Below are positions 15,687 through 24,882 of a stretch of DNA of 44,397 nucleotides, one piece after another. Source of the stretch: Deltaproteobacteria bacterium (lineage in GTDB: Bacteria; Myxococcota_A; Bradymonadia; REDH01). The translations under genes and the position numbers were made by a program. The stretch covers positions 1 to 44,397 of the forward strand of contig REDH01000136.1 of the NCBI GenBank assembly GCA_007693585.1. Reading direction: 5' to 3'. The notes beneath the pieces were generated by a model. That model did not search any database and had not been told where the DNA came from. It worked only from the letters and a program-made list of their open reading frames with translations. How positions within the stretch are numbered: position 1 is the stretch's first letter; each line of letters begins with the position of its first letter.

Positions 15687-18451
15687 GACGGCTTCTCCTC
15701 CTCGCCGGTCGCGTCATCGGTCGCGGGGGCTTCCTCGGCCTTGGCGGTCGCCTTCGGCTCGTCCTGGGGAGCGTTGTCCGCGGTGCCGCCGGTCGGGTCT
15801 TCCGCGTCGGCTGTCATCTCCGCGTCGGTGTTCTCGGCCGTGGCACCGTCCTCCGCTTCGTCCTGCTCGTCGGGGGACTCGGCCACGGCATCCTCGCCCT
15901 TCGCGTCGGCGACCCTGGCCGTGGCATCGTCGCCCTCGCCGGTCGGTGCGTCCGAGGGGTCCGCCTGGTCCTCCTCGCCGCGTGCCGCGTCGGTTGCGGG
16001 GTCGCGCGGATCTTCGGGGTGGGTGGTTTCTGCGGCAGCAGAGCCTTCCGGCGGGTCGGCGTCGGCGTCCGGTGGGGGTGTTGCGGGTTCGCCGTCGGGC
16101 GGTGGAGCGGGGGTGCCGTCGTCGTCCTCGTCGCGTCGCGCGCGGTACTTGAGCATGGCGATGACGCCGATGCCGGCGATGGCGAGGACGATGATCTCGC
16201 CGAAGGTGTCGACGCTTCGGAAATCGACGAGGATGACGTTGACGATGTTGGTGCCGTAGGCCTTCGGGACGCTGTTGGCAGCGTAGTACTCGGAGATGAA
16301 GAGGTCCTGATCGACGCGGAGTGCGGCGAGCATGACGAGGGTCATCATGGCCCCGAAGAGGCCGCTGAGGACGAGGTCACGGGCCCTGCTGATGCCTCTC
16401 GGGCTGAACACCCGCTGGGGGAGGTGGATCAGCACGAGGGCGACGAGGATGACGGTGAGGGTCTCGACCAGGAACTGGGTCATGGCGAGGTCGGGCGCAC
16501 CGAAGGCGACGAAGAGCAGGGCGATGCTGTAGCCCATGATGCCGAGTGTGATGATCGCCGTGAGGTGGTTTCGGGCCTGGGCAGCGCCGAGCGCACCGAC
16601 GACGATGAGGATGCAGAGCATCCATTCGTAGAAGCGTGCGTCGGGCATGTCGAAGGCGAAGTCGGCGGGGGTCATCCGGACGCCGATGGTGGCTGCCAGT
16701 CCGAGCATGGTCGCGCCGAAGATGGCCATGAAGTAGAAGCGCAGGTTTCCGCTCTGGATGTTTCGGAAGAGCCAGTCGGCGAAGGCGAAGAGTCCGGCGA
16801 GGGGCTTTTCGTAGAACCACTTCTGGCAGCCGGCGAAGATGAACGGGTCGAGGGCCTGCCAGAATGCGCGGGTGCGATCCCAGGTCCGGTAGGTGAGGAC
16901 GCCGAGGGCGATGGTGACGCCGGTGAGCGCGAGGGGGAGGTTGAAGCCGTGCCAGAGGTGGAGGTTGGTCTCCATGGGCTGGCCGGCGATGGCGGTGGCG
17001 AGGGGGGTGAGCAGGTAGATGTCGACGAGGTTGGCGCCGTCCGGGCTGGCGAGCAGTCCGAAGACGAGGCTGAGCGCGGCGAGGAGGACGGGGCCGACGA
17101 GCATGAGCAGTGGGGCCTCGTGCGCGTGCTTCGGCGTGTCGGGGTGCTCGGGGCCGAAGAAGGGCCGGACGGCGACGATGCCGCCGACGGCGAAGATCAT
17201 GACCGAGGACGCGACGGCGAGCACGACCAGGAGCGCGGCGAGCCACTCGGCGCCGAGGACGGCCTCGTAGATGAGTTCCTTGCCGATGAACCCGAAGAAC
17301 GGCGGGAGCCCGGCCATGGAGAGGCAGGCGATGGCGGCGGCGGCGAAGGTGATGGGCATCAGCTTCCGGAGTCCGCCGAGGATGGGGACCTCGCGGGTTC
17401 CGGCTTCGTGGTCGACGCTTCCGGCGACCATGAAGAGTGCACCCTTGTAGAGGGAGTGGGCGACGAGGAAGGTGCCCATGGCGATCAGCGCGTAGTCGGT
17501 GCCGATGCCGATCAGCATGACGAGTGCGCCGAGGGCCATGATGGTGGAGCCGGCGAGGACGAGCTTCATGTCGGTCTTCATGAGGGACACGATGCTTCCG
17601 ACGAGCATCGTGATTCCGCCGAAGATGGACAGGGTCATCATCCAGAGGTCGGTGCCTCCGAGGGCGGGGTTGAGGCGGGCGAGCAGGTAGACGCCGGCCT
17701 TCACCATGGTGGCGGAGTGGAGGTAGGCGGACACGGGCGTGGGGGCCTGCATCGCGCCGGGGAGCCAGAAGTGGAAGGGGAACTGTGCGCTCTTGGTGAA
17801 GGCGCCGCAGAGGACGAGGATGAAGATGGGGAGGTAGAGCTCGTGGTCGCGGAGGATGTCCCCTGCGGCGAGGATCTCGCTGATGCTCCACGTCCCGGTG
17901 GCGCGCCCCATGAGGATGAGTCCGCCGAGCATGGCGAGTCCGCCGAGTCCGGTGATCACGAGGGCCTGGATGGCGGCGTCGCGGGACTTCTGGCTCTCGT
18001 GGTTGAAGCCGATGAGCAGGAAGGAGCTGAAGCTGGTCAGCTCCCAGAAGATGAAGAGGGTGATGAGGTTGTCCGCGAGCACCACGCCGAGCATGGCGCC
18101 CATGAACAGGAGCAGGGAGAGGAAGAAGCGTCCGATGGCGGGGTGCCCGTGGAGGTATCCGCCGGCGTAGAGGACGACGCAGGCGCCTATCCCGAGGATC
18201 AGAAGGGCGAAGGTGACGGACAGGCCGTCGACCATGAAGGCCAGGTCGACCCCGAGGCTCGGTACCCACGAGACCGTGGCGAACATGATCTCGCCCTCGG
18301 CGATCGGCCCGATCATCATCGCGAAGAACACGAAGAGCAGGGCGGGCAGGGAGGCGAGTACCCATGGGGTGAGGTCGCCCAGGACCCGATTCAGCGCAGG
18401 GGCCAGGAAGGCCAGCACGAACGGAGAGAGCACGGCGAGCAGCATCGTCAT
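15683..18451 (-). CDS. mrpA: Mrp antiporter subunit A with acidic C-terminal extension
   Basis: A 922-residue NuoL-like subunit. The first ~500 residues form the antiporter core (segments [21 protein letters not shown] and [33 protein letters not shown]). The following part holds the MbhD/DUF4040 and MbhE-like helices ([42 protein letters not shown]) usual for full-length MrpA. From about residue 770 to the end comes a ~150-residue Ala/Asp/Glu/Pro-rich tail absent from most family members. I chose the ATG at 18451, with GAGG upstream, over the GTG at 18484. It is first in the operon. The antiporter exchanges Na+ or similar cations for protons and supports pH and salt tolerance. Confidence 0.92.
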   Translation of the reverse strand: MTMLLAVLSPFVLAFLAPALNRVLGDLTPWVLASLPALLFVFFAMMIGPIAEGEIMFATVSWVPSLGVDLAFMVDGLSVTFALLILGIGACVVLYAGGYLHGHPAIGRFFLSLLLFMGAMLGVVLADNLITLFIFWELTSFSSFLLIGFNHESQKSRDAAIQALVITGLGGLAMLGGLILMGRATGTWSISEILAAGDILRDHELYLPIFILVLCGAFTKSAQFPFHFWLPGAMQAPTPVSAYLHSATMVKAGVYLLARLNPALGGTDLWMMTLSIFGGITMLVGSIVSLMKTDMKLVLAGSTIMALGALVMLIGIGTDYALIAMGTFLVAHSLYKGALFMVAGSVDHEAGTREVPILGGLRKLMPITFAAAAIACLSMAGLPPFFGFIGKELIYEAVLGAEWLAALLVVLAVASSVMIFAVGGIVAVRPFFGPEHPDTPKHAHEAPLLMLVGPVLLAALSLVFGLLASPDGANLVDIYLLTPLATAIAGQPMETNLHLWHGFNLPLALTGVTIALGVLTYRTWDRTRAFWQALDPFIFAGCQKWFYEKPLAGLFAFADWLFRNIQSGNLRFYFMAIFGATMLGLAATIGVRMTPADFAFDMPDARFYEWMLCILIVVGALGAAQARNHLTAIITLGIMGYSIALLFVAFGAPDLAMTQFLVETLTVILVALVLIHLPQRVFSPRGISRARDLVLSGLFGAMMTLVMLAALRVDQDLFISEYYAANSVPKAYGTNIVNVILVDFRSVDTFGEIIVLAIAGIGVIAMLKYRARRDEDDDGTPAPPPDGEPATPPPDADADPPEGSAAAETTHPEDPRDPATDAARGEEDQADPSDAPTGEGDDATARVADAKGEDAVAESPDEQDEAEDGATAENTDAEMTADAEDPTGGTADNAPQDEPKATAKAEEAPATDDATGEEEKPS

Positions 18452-18510
18452 TCGCAACCTCGGCCGGAGAGCGGTCGAACCCACCGTTCACGGCTGCCCC
18501 GGGGGGAGCC

Positions 18511-18537
18511 GCGAGAAGGGACCCCGGGTCGTCTCGC
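18511..18537. promoter_or_regulatory. Nested inverted repeat upstream of mrpA
   Basis: Outer arms GCGAGA/TCTCGC enclose inner arms GACCC/GGGTC around a single C. It is centred about 73 bases upstream of the mrpA ATG. It could be an operator or a leader hairpin of the mrp transcript. Confidence 0.45.
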
Positions 18538-18549
18538 TCCGGCAGTCTC

Positions 18550-18574
18550 CGAGGTCGAGTTCTGCTCGACCTCG
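18550..18574. promoter_or_regulatory. Perfect 10-bp dyad between mrpA and response regulator genes
   Basis: Arms CGAGGTCGAG and CTCGACCTCG are separated by TTCTG. It is 12 bases from the neighbouring nested dyad. A protein-binding site is plausible because it lies in a divergent promoter region and not after a gene. Confidence 0.5.
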
Positions 18575-18922
18575 TGCCGGGGCGTCGGAGGAGCCGAGCC
18601 GCCGGCGGGGGGAACCTGTCGCGGAGCGGGTGCAGGGAGGGAAGCCGAACGGGCCATGCCATCGCGGCGCTCCTCCCCGGGGCGCGCGGACTGTATGTCC
18701 GTACCCCGCAGCGCGTCAACTGTCGTCGAACCCGGTTTCGTCGCCGCACGCGCCGCGAGGGGCGCCCGGTTGCCGCGCGCTTGTGTGGACGAGCACTTTG
18801 GCGCATGCTGGTGGAGCGGGCGGGGGCGCCGCGTGGGCGGCTTCCGGGCCCGGACGTGCGCCGGTCTCCCGGGCACCGACGACACGGGCCCGTTTCCACC
18901 CCTTGCCCAGCTGAGCCGAATC

Positions 18923-19537
18923 GTGAGCCCCGACGAGACCCCGACCGAGCCTCCCGCCGCCACGATCCTGCTGATCGATGACGATCGGATGCTCTGCGCA
19001 CTGCTGAAGCACTGGCTCGCTTCGGAGGGGTATCGCGTGCTCCTCAGCCATCGAGGGGATGACGCCGAAGCCCTCTTCGACCGCGAGCGCCCGTCGCTCG
19101 TCTACCTCGATGTCCATCTGCCCGGGCGCACCGGTCTGGAGACGCTCCATGCACTGAACGAGATCGCCCCGACCACACCGATCATCATGCTCTCGGCGGA
19201 CGATGCCGTTCCGTCGGTGGTCGAGGCCATGCGCAGCGGGGCGCTCGACTATCTCGCCAAGCCGCTGACGCGGGACGCGCTGATCGAGCGCACCCGCGAA
19301 GTGCTCCGCAGGTGCAGTACGATCGCCCCCTCCGATCCGCGGCCGGGAACGGCTGCGGCGGTCGCGTCAGCCCCCGCACCGCGCGGCGCCGAGCCTCTCG
19401 CCGAGCTCGAGCGACAGGCCATCCTCGCCGCCATGGAGCGATTCGACGGAAACCTCTCCGCGGTCAGCAGAGCCCTCGGGATCGGACGGACCACCCTGTA
19501 CCGCAAGCTCGAGAAATTCGGGCTCCGGGACCGCTGA
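18923..19537 (+). CDS. Response regulator with receiver and Fis-type HTH (RegA/PrrA-like)
   Basis: A 204-residue response regulator. The receiver domain (about 13-125) has the acidic pair in LIDDD, phospho-acceptor Asp63 (VYLDVHLPG), the Ser of MLSADD and Lys113 (LAKPL). A Pro/Ala linker leads to a Fis-family helix-turn-helix (about 160-204, GNLSAVSRALGIGRTTLYRKL). There is no AAA+ domain, so it resembles the RegA/ActR/PrrA class that binds DNA directly. The GTG at 18923 gives a short leader before the receiver; the ribosome site is weak, so the start is uncertain. The hybrid kinase gene starts nine bases after its stop and is the likely partner. Targets are unknown; the adjacent mrp operon is a candidate. 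Confidence 0.88.
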   Translation: MSPDETPTEPPAATILLIDDDRMLCALLKHWLASEGYRVLLSHRGDDAEALFDRERPSLVYLDVHLPGRTGLETLHALNEIAPTTPIIMLSADDAVPSVVEAMRSGALDYLAKPLTRDALIERTREVLRRCSTIAPSDPRPGTAAAVASAPAPRGAEPLAELERQAILAAMERFDGNLSAVSRALGIGRTTLYRKLEKFGLRDR

Positions 19538-19546
19538 CGCGCGCCT

Positions 19547-21838
19547 GTGGACGCCCCTCGTGCCGAGCGCCTGTGCGCCGCCATCCACCAACCGGCCGCC
19601 GTGATCGACGGGACGGGTCGGGTCATCGCCGCCAACGGCGCCTTCCGGCGATGGAACGAAGGCACGGCCATCGAGCTGGCTGACCAGATCGCCGAGGCAC
19701 TGACGTGCTTCCGGGACGCGCCGTCGATCACCCTGCGGCGCTCGACGGACACCGGCAGTGAGCCGATGACCTTCACGCGTCATCCGGTCGACGGCGCCTG
19801 TGCGCTCATCGTGTCCGCCGAGCACGACATGCCTCAGGACATCCTCGCCAACGTGAGCCACGAGCTGCGGACGCCGCTCGGGGCCATCCTCGGGCTGACG
19901 GACCTGGCCCTCGAGGGCGCAGAACAGCCCCGCCAGCGCAGACTGCTGCGTGTCGTCCGCGACAACGCCGAGCTTCTGCTCTCGCTCATCTCCGATACCC
20001 TCGACATGGCACAGCTCGAGGCGCAGCAGCTCTCGATCGAGCAGCTTCCGCACGACCCGGTCGGCGTCGTGGAGGACGTCGCCGAGCTCCTCGCGCTCCG
20101 TGCGCAGGGAGCGGGCCTGTCGCTCGACGTCATCGTGCACAACCCGGTCCCCCGGCTCATCGGCGATCCCGGACGTCTCCGGCAGATCCTGATCAATCTG
20201 CTCGGGAACGCCATCAAGTTCACGGAACAGGGGGGCATCCGCATCGACGTGTCCTCGCACTCCGCCGATGGAAACCGGGAACGTCTCGACATCGTCGTGT
20301 CCGACACCGGCATCGGAATCCGGCCCGAACAGGCGGAGTCCGTGTTCGCCCCTTTCGCCCAGGCCGACTCGTCCCTGCGTCGGCGGCGGATGGGTGTCGG
20401 CCTCGGGTTGCCCATCTCGCGTGCGCTGGCGCGCGCCATGGGCGGCGATCTCGCCCTCGACTGGGCACCCTCGCGCGAGGGCTCGACCTTCGTCCTCTCG
20501 CTCGCCATGGAACGCATCGAGCGTCCGCCCGCGGAGGCCGCGCCCTCCGGCCGCGGAGCAAGGGCTGCCCTGTGTCTCGAGAGCGAGGCGTCCATCGGAG
20601 CATTGACCAGCCTGCTTGTGCACCAGGGATGGTCCGTGACCTCCTTCGAAAGCGTGGAGGCCGCCGAGCACACGATCCTGCAACAATCCCCGCCCGATCT
20701 GGTCGTCGTGGACGATGGCACCTGGGCGAGCGCGCCCGTCGACCTGCGCGGCAGCCTCCTCGCCGCATCGGAGGACAGGCGCCTGATCCTGGCACGTCAG
20801 CAGCCGCTCCAGCGGATGCTCGACGCAGCCGGAACCAGCGACCCGAGAGTCGTGTTCCTGCCCCGCCCGCTGCGCCGCTTCGACGTGGAGGCCCTCGGCG
20901 AACGGCGCGCGCAACTGCACGCGAGAGGAATCCCCGATCCGGACCCGGTTCAGCGGACCGTCCCGAGGCGGGCGTCGACCGGTCCCATCCGCGCCCTTCG
21001 CGCGCGGTTCGCTCGTGCATCCGGGGAGCGTGTGCCGTTGCTGCTGGTGGACGACAACGTCGACATCCACCTCTTCGTCCGCGCTGCCCTCGAGGTGCTC
21101 CCCGTCGAGCTGATGCCGTGCCGCGAACCCCTGGAAGCACTCCGGCTCGCCGACACCATGGACCGCGGTATCGTCCTCCTCGACGTCCAGATGCCGGGGA
21201 TCGACGGGTTCGAGGTCTGCCGTCAGCTCCGATCGGAGGAAGATCGCGTCGGGCGTTCCCTCGTCGTGATCGGGTTCACCGCACAGCGGCGCCCGGGCCT
21301 GCTCGAACGGTGTCGCGAGGCCGGCATGGACGCCCTCCTGCAGAAACCGATCTCCCTCACCGAACTCCGGTCGACCCTCTCTCCCGTCGTGGACCGCTTT
21401 CTCGTCAACAGCCCCGGGACCACCGGGTCACAGGAGGGCGTCGCCGCCTGGGACTTCGACGGCCTCTCGCTGACAGGCGCATTCAAGACCACCCGGTGGA
21501 ACCGGCAGGAGACTCCGGGCAACCGGCCCATCGTCGAGGTGCCCGAGGACCTGCGCGAGCTCACCGAGACCTACCGCCTGGATCGCCTCGCGGAGTGCGA
21601 CCGCCTCGACCGCCTGCTTCGTGAACGGGATCTGCCCGCCGTCGCCGAGATCGCCCATCAGGTGAAGGGCGCGGCGGCCTCCTTCGGGTTCGAGCGGCTC
21701 TCCCACATGGCCGACTCCCTCGAGCGGGCCTGCCAGAGCGCCGACCTCGACCTCGACGCCGAAGAGATCGTCGAACACATGCGAAGCTATCTGGAGACCG
21801 TACAACTCCGAAGCCTCCCCGAACGTTCCACCCCCTGA
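19547..21838 (+). CDS. Hybrid sensor histidine kinase with two receiver regions and HPt
   Basis: A 763-residue cytoplasmic hybrid kinase with no transmembrane segment. In order: a short PAS-like N-terminal region (about 8-90); HisKA with His105 in NVSHELRTPLG; an HATPase domain with the N-box NLLGNAIKF, G1 DTGIGI and G2 GVGLGLPIS (about 200-330); a degenerate receiver-like domain (about 345-465); a true receiver with Asp546 (LLDVQMPG) and QKP lysine (about 500-620); and a C-terminal HPt with His704 (AHQVKGAAASFGF). This fits an internal His-Asp-His relay passing phosphate to a separate regulator, most likely the neighbouring Fis-type one. It starts with GTG. The input signal is not evident. 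Confidence 0.92.
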   Translation: MDAPRAERLCAAIHQPAAVIDGTGRVIAANGAFRRWNEGTAIELADQIAEALTCFRDAPSITLRRSTDTGSEPMTFTRHPVDGACALIVSAEHDMPQDILANVSHELRTPLGAILGLTDLALEGAEQPRQRRLLRVVRDNAELLLSLISDTLDMAQLEAQQLSIEQLPHDPVGVVEDVAELLALRAQGAGLSLDVIVHNPVPRLIGDPGRLRQILINLLGNAIKFTEQGGIRIDVSSHSADGNRERLDIVVSDTGIGIRPEQAESVFAPFAQADSSLRRRRMGVGLGLPISRALARAMGGDLALDWAPSREGSTFVLSLAMERIERPPAEAAPSGRGARAALCLESEASIGALTSLLVHQGWSVTSFESVEAAEHTILQQSPPDLVVVDDGTWASAPVDLRGSLLAASEDRRLILARQQPLQRMLDAAGTSDPRVVFLPRPLRRFDVEALGERRAQLHARGIPDPDPVQRTVPRRASTGPIRALRARFARASGERVPLLLVDDNVDIHLFVRAALEVLPVELMPCREPLEALRLADTMDRGIVLLDVQMPGIDGFEVCRQLRSEEDRVGRSLVVIGFTAQRRPGLLERCREAGMDALLQKPISLTELRSTLSPVVDRFLVNSPGTTGSQEGVAAWDFDGLSLTGAFKTTRWNRQETPGNRPIVEVPEDLRELTETYRLDRLAECDRLDRLLRERDLPAVAEIAHQVKGAAASFGFERLSHMADSLERACQSADLDLDAEEIVEHMRSYLETVQLRSLPERSTP

Positions 21839-21860
21839 GACCCCCGACCGGACCACCGCC

Positions 21861-23390
21861 ATGATCTTCCAATCCGCCGAACTGGGTCAGTCGCTCTCCC
21901 GAGATGCGTTCGACGCTCTCGAACCCGCCCTGCGCGAGGAGCTGCTCGACCTGCAGTTCGCTCTCCAGGAGGCCCGCGTCCCCCTCGTGCTGCTCATCGC
22001 CGGTGTCCCCGGATCGGGCCGGGGGACCACGGTCGAGAAGCTCCTGCACTGGATCGATGCCCGCGGCGCCGCTGTCCATGCCGCACGGACGCCCGTCGAG
22101 GTGGAACGCGAACGCCCCCTGTTCTATCGCTACTGGCAGCGGGTTCCCGGCCGGGGCCGCATGGCGATCGTCCTCGGCGGCTGGGTCCGCGATGCGCTCG
22201 ACGCCCGCGCCACTGGCCGGCTGACCGACGCGGACTGGGAGCGGCGGCTCCGTCGGGTCTGCGAGTTCGAACAGCTCCTGCACCACGATGGCGTGCGCTT
22301 CGTGAAGACCTGGCTTCATCTGTCGGAGACGGCTCAGCGCGCCGAGCTCCTGCGTCGAGTCGAGGATCCGGCCGAGCGCTGGCGCGTGTCCCTCGAGGAC
22401 TGGGCAGGCGCGGGACGGTACGGTCTCCTGCGCGACACCGCCGCCGAGTTCATCCAGCGAACGAGCACTCCCGGGGCGTCCTGGCGGATCGTGGAGGCAG
22501 CCGATCCACGCCACCGTGTGGTCGCCGTGGCCACGCACCTGCGGGACACCATGCGGGAGGCGCTCGGCGAGCCGCCCCGGCCCCGAGGCGAACCCGACAC
22601 ACCCGCACCCTCCGCGACCAACGTGCTCTCCCGGCTCGACCTCACCTCCCGTCTCAAGCGAAAGGCCTACCGAAGCGCCCTCGACTACTGGCGAGGGCGA
22701 CTCCGCCTCCTCATCCACCTCATGGAGCAGGAGAGACACTCCCTCGTCCTGACCTTCGAGGGCAGCGACGCCGCAGGAAAGGGCGGGGCAATCCGCAGGC
22801 TCACCGATGCCATCGACCCACGGGCATACGACATCCACGCGATCGCCGCTCCCACTCCGGAAGAAGCCGACCACCCCTGGCTGTGGCGCTTCTGGCGCCG
22901 ACTGCCGCGACGAGGCCGCGTCGTCATCTTCGACCGATCCTGGTACGGACGGGTCCTGGTCGAGCGCGTCGAGGGCTTCGCCCATCGGGACGAATGGCAG
23001 CGGGCCTGGGCCGAGATCCGCAGCTTCGAGGAGCAACTCGACGAGGCCGGCGCCATCGTCCTCAAGTTCTGGCTCCAGATCGATCCGGACGAGCAGCTCG
23101 CGCGCTTCGAGGCGCGCGAGAAGACCGGATACAAGCGATACAAGCTCACCGACGAGGACTGGCGCAACCGGGAGAAGTGGGACGCCTATGTCGCGGCATC
23201 CTGCGACATGATCGAGCGCACATCCTGGCCCCACGCGCCGTGGGTTCTCGTCGAGTCCAATGACAAGCTGTGGGCGCGGGTGAAGGTCGTGCGCTCCACC
23301 TGCGCGCACCTGGCCGACCGGCTCGGCATCGATCCGAGCTGCCTGCCGGGATACGACGAGGAGCAGGAGAATACCCCTCCGCTGTCATAG
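21861..23390 (+). CDS. pap: Polyphosphate:AMP phosphotransferase (two-domain PPK2 class II)
   Basis: A 509-residue protein with two PPK2 domains, the usual layout of polyphosphate:AMP phosphotransferase, which makes ADP from AMP and polyphosphate. The C-terminal domain (about 265-500) is intact: Walker A GSDAAGKGGAI with Lys307, lid-region arginines, and FDRSWYGRVLVERVEGF. The N-terminal domain (about 15-245) has a degenerate Walker A, GVPGSGRGTT, with Arg54 in place of Lys. It begins 22 bases after the hybrid kinase gene in the same direction and may be co-transcribed with the signalling genes. This is a cytosolic enzyme of energy and stress metabolism. Confidence 0.93.
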   Translation: MIFQSAELGQSLSRDAFDALEPALREELLDLQFALQEARVPLVLLIAGVPGSGRGTTVEKLLHWIDARGAAVHAARTPVEVERERPLFYRYWQRVPGRGRMAIVLGGWVRDALDARATGRLTDADWERRLRRVCEFEQLLHHDGVRFVKTWLHLSETAQRAELLRRVEDPAERWRVSLEDWAGAGRYGLLRDTAAEFIQRTSTPGASWRIVEAADPRHRVVAVATHLRDTMREALGEPPRPRGEPDTPAPSATNVLSRLDLTSRLKRKAYRSALDYWRGRLRLLIHLMEQERHSLVLTFEGSDAAGKGGAIRRLTDAIDPRAYDIHAIAAPTPEEADHPWLWRFWRRLPRRGRVVIFDRSWYGRVLVERVEGFAHRDEWQRAWAEIRSFEEQLDEAGAIVLKFWLQIDPDEQLARFEAREKTGYKRYKLTDEDWRNREKWDAYVAASCDMIERTSWPHAPWVLVESNDKLWARVKVVRSTCAHLADRLGIDPSCLPGYDEEQENTPPLS

Positions 23391-23457
23391 GCCGTCTGCG
23401 GCCGCGCGGGCCGTGGCGTGTCGCCGGAGCGCACGCAGGCGACGCATGTGTCCTTTC

Positions 23458-23473
23458 CGCCTGCGGTCAGGCG
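23458..23473. terminator. Hairpin between convergent pap and host-attachment genes
   Basis: CGCCTGCGGTCAGGCG is a 6-bp stem with a 4-base loop. On the minus strand it includes the stop codon of the host-attachment gene and is followed by GAAAGG. It probably acts on one or both convergent transcripts, though without a T-tract. Confidence 0.45.
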
Positions 23474-23901
23474 TTGAGGCGTGTGAGGTTTCCGCGGATG
23501 GTGGCCTCGTCGGCGCCGTCGAGGTCCTTGGCGACCTCCTCGATGATGCACTTGCCGGTCGCGGTGCTCCAGCACTTGCGGAGCATGCCGAGGAACTCCG
23601 GGTTCGCGACCACCGAGAGCTGCTCGAAGTCGCCCCGGATGCGGGCCTTGTCGATGCGGTCGGCGATCTCGCGGGCGAAGTCCATGGTCGAGCGCTTCAC
23701 GGCGGTGTCGCGCACCCCGTAGCCATGTGCTCCGGGTCCGTCGTCCCGGTTCTTTCCGGCGCGGTCGGTGGTCATGTCCTGTTCCTGTAGTCGGGCCTCG
23801 GCGTTGAAGAATTCCTCTTCCTCCTGGAGTGGCTTCTGCAGACCCGGCGCGCTGAACACGCGGACCCGTTCACGGGTGGCGACAAGAACCCAGTGCTTCA
23901 T
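23467..23901 (-). CDS. Host attachment protein family (baeRF-like) protein
   Basis: A 144-residue protein matching the bacterial host-attachment family (PF10116), a small archaeo-eukaryotic release-factor-like fold. Recognisable parts are the N-terminal WVLVATRERVRVF, the central TTDRAGKNRD, FAREIADRID, the segment QLSVVANPEFLGMLRK, and the C-terminal EEVAKDLDGADE. ATG at 23901 follows AGGAGGAATTTGC. The name comes from an Agrobacterium attachment phenotype; in most bacteria the function is unknown and may relate to ribosomes or stress. It is a likely monocistronic gene with a 265-base upstream spacer. Confidence 0.85.
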   Translation of the reverse strand: MKHWVLVATRERVRVFSAPGLQKPLQEEEEFFNAEARLQEQDMTTDRAGKNRDDGPGAHGYGVRDTAVKRSTMDFAREIADRIDKARIRGDFEQLSVVANPEFLGMLRKCWSTATGKCIIEEVAKDLDGADEATIRGNLTRLNA

Positions 23902-23986
23902 GCAAATTCCTCCTGCTGGACAGTTCCGGCGGAACCACGACAAAGCCCTGGCCCCGGATCACGTTCGGGCGTGGCGCACGCTGTAG

Positions 23987-24003
23987 CTCGTTCCCTGAAC
24001 GAG
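23987..24003. promoter_or_regulatory. Perfect inverted repeat upstream of the host-attachment gene
   Basis: CTCGTTCCCTGAACGAG is a 7-bp dyad with a 3-base centre, about 86-102 bases upstream of the ATG at 23901 and beyond the stop of the DUF4920 gene. It could be an operator for the host-attachment gene or a terminator hairpin for the DUF4920 transcript. Confidence 0.45.
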
Positions 24004-24166
24004 GCCTCCCGTGCATCTTCGCCTCCTTCAGGGCGGTAAGCAGGGTGAGCGTGTGCGCAACCGCGCGTGACCGAAGTCGTGGGCGGAGGGTCGGGAGGGC
24101 GGGCGCGTGGGCGGAGGTTCTCCGGCGATTCCGGAGCAGGCCCGAGGCGAGGTGGCGTTCCGGCGG

Positions 24167-24796
24167 TCAGCGGGTGATGCGAACGGCGGTCGCCATGAAC
24201 TCCCAGGTGTACTCGGGCTCCGTGATCTCGGGGATCTCGGCGTCCTCGCCGGCGGCGCGCGCCTCGTCCTCGGCGTAGTGCTGGACCTCGTCCACCGGGA
24301 CCAGGCGGCGCTCGAGTCGCCCCTCCAGCTCCACGTCCGCGCCGCCGGTGTTCATGGGCACGAAGAAGCCATAGTCGTGCATGCGCACGCGGATCGTGTC
24401 CTCGGTCGCGTCCGACTCGATGGTGAACCAGCAGCCCCGGTTCTGGCAGACCGATGCGATCCGGGCCTCGACGCGGCAGAGCTCGCCGGTTCCGGTGCAC
24501 GACTCGAGGGCCGCGGAGATGTCGACGCGGTCGGCGTCATCGAGGGCGAAGTCCGCTCCGTAGTGGCCAGTCTCGCCGTCCTCGAGATCGGGTGGCACTT
24601 CGGGGCGCTCCTGGGGCGCGGCGGCTTCCTCGCCGGATGCGGAGGGCTGGGTCTCGGAGGGCTGGGTCTCGGAGGGCTGGGTCTCGGAGGGCTGGGTCTC
24701 GGAGGGGCCATCCTGCGGTGCAGAGGCGGGTGCGGGGCAGCCCTGGGCGAGGACGAGGAGGAGGCCGGGGAGCAGGATGAGGTTGGGGAAGCGCAT
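24167..24796 (-). CDS. DUF4920 lipoprotein with SETQP repeats
   Basis: A 209-residue putative lipoprotein. The signal peptide ends at AQGC (Cys20), an acceptable but non-ideal lipobox. Four exact SETQP repeats and an acidic/proline spacer precede a DUF4920 domain (about 75-205) with CQNRGCWFTIES, which contains the Cys pair typical of this family, and the region YGFFVPMN. DUF4920 proteins are of unknown function; a periplasmic ligand- or metal-binding role is sometimes suggested. The ATG at 24796 has only a weak ribosome site. It lies 86 bases after the amine oxidase gene on the same strand. Confidence 0.83.
   Translation of the reverse strand: MRFPNLILLPGLLLVLAQGCPAPASAPQDGPSETQPSETQPSETQPSETQPSASGEEAAAPQERPEVPPDLEDGETGHYGADFALDDADRVDISAALESCTGTGELCRVEARIASVCQNRGCWFTIESDATEDTIRVRMHDYGFFVPMNTGGADVELEGRLERRLVPVDEVQHYAEDEARAAGEDAEIPEITEPEYTWEFMATAVRITR
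24641..24700 (-). repeat. Four perfect 15-bp tandem repeats
   Basis: Four identical 15-bp units (plus-strand GGAGGGCTGGGTCTC) encode SETQP in the DUF4920 lipoprotein. Absence of any mismatch implies recent expansion. Confidence 0.97.
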
Positions 24797-24882
24797 GATG
24801 ACCGGTCGAAGAGGGGGCTGTGGGCACGCGGGTTGTTGAACAGGAACGGGCGTGGCGGGCAAGCGAAAATCGGGAGCGGGCG

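Larger units (their letters stand above)
18452..18922. other. Divergent intergenic region between mrpA and the response regulator
   Basis: About 470 bases without a supported gene. It must hold promoters for the mrp operon (minus strand) and the phosphorelay genes (plus strand). Two neighbouring dyads are described separately. No convincing -35/-10 pair was recognised. Frames across it on both strands are shadow-like and Arg/Pro-rich. Confidence 0.6.

Noticed and set aside
13389-18451. Interpretation of the NuoL/M/K-like genes as part of respiratory complex I
   Set aside because: The presence and order of MnhB-, E-, F- and G-type genes identifies an Mrp antiporter; no Nuo hydrophilic subunits occur.
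16019-18922. N-terminal 970 residues of a long plus-strand frame ending in the response regulator
   Set aside because: This part is antisense to mrpA and highly acidic low-complexity; the receiver domain begins only after the GTG at 18923.
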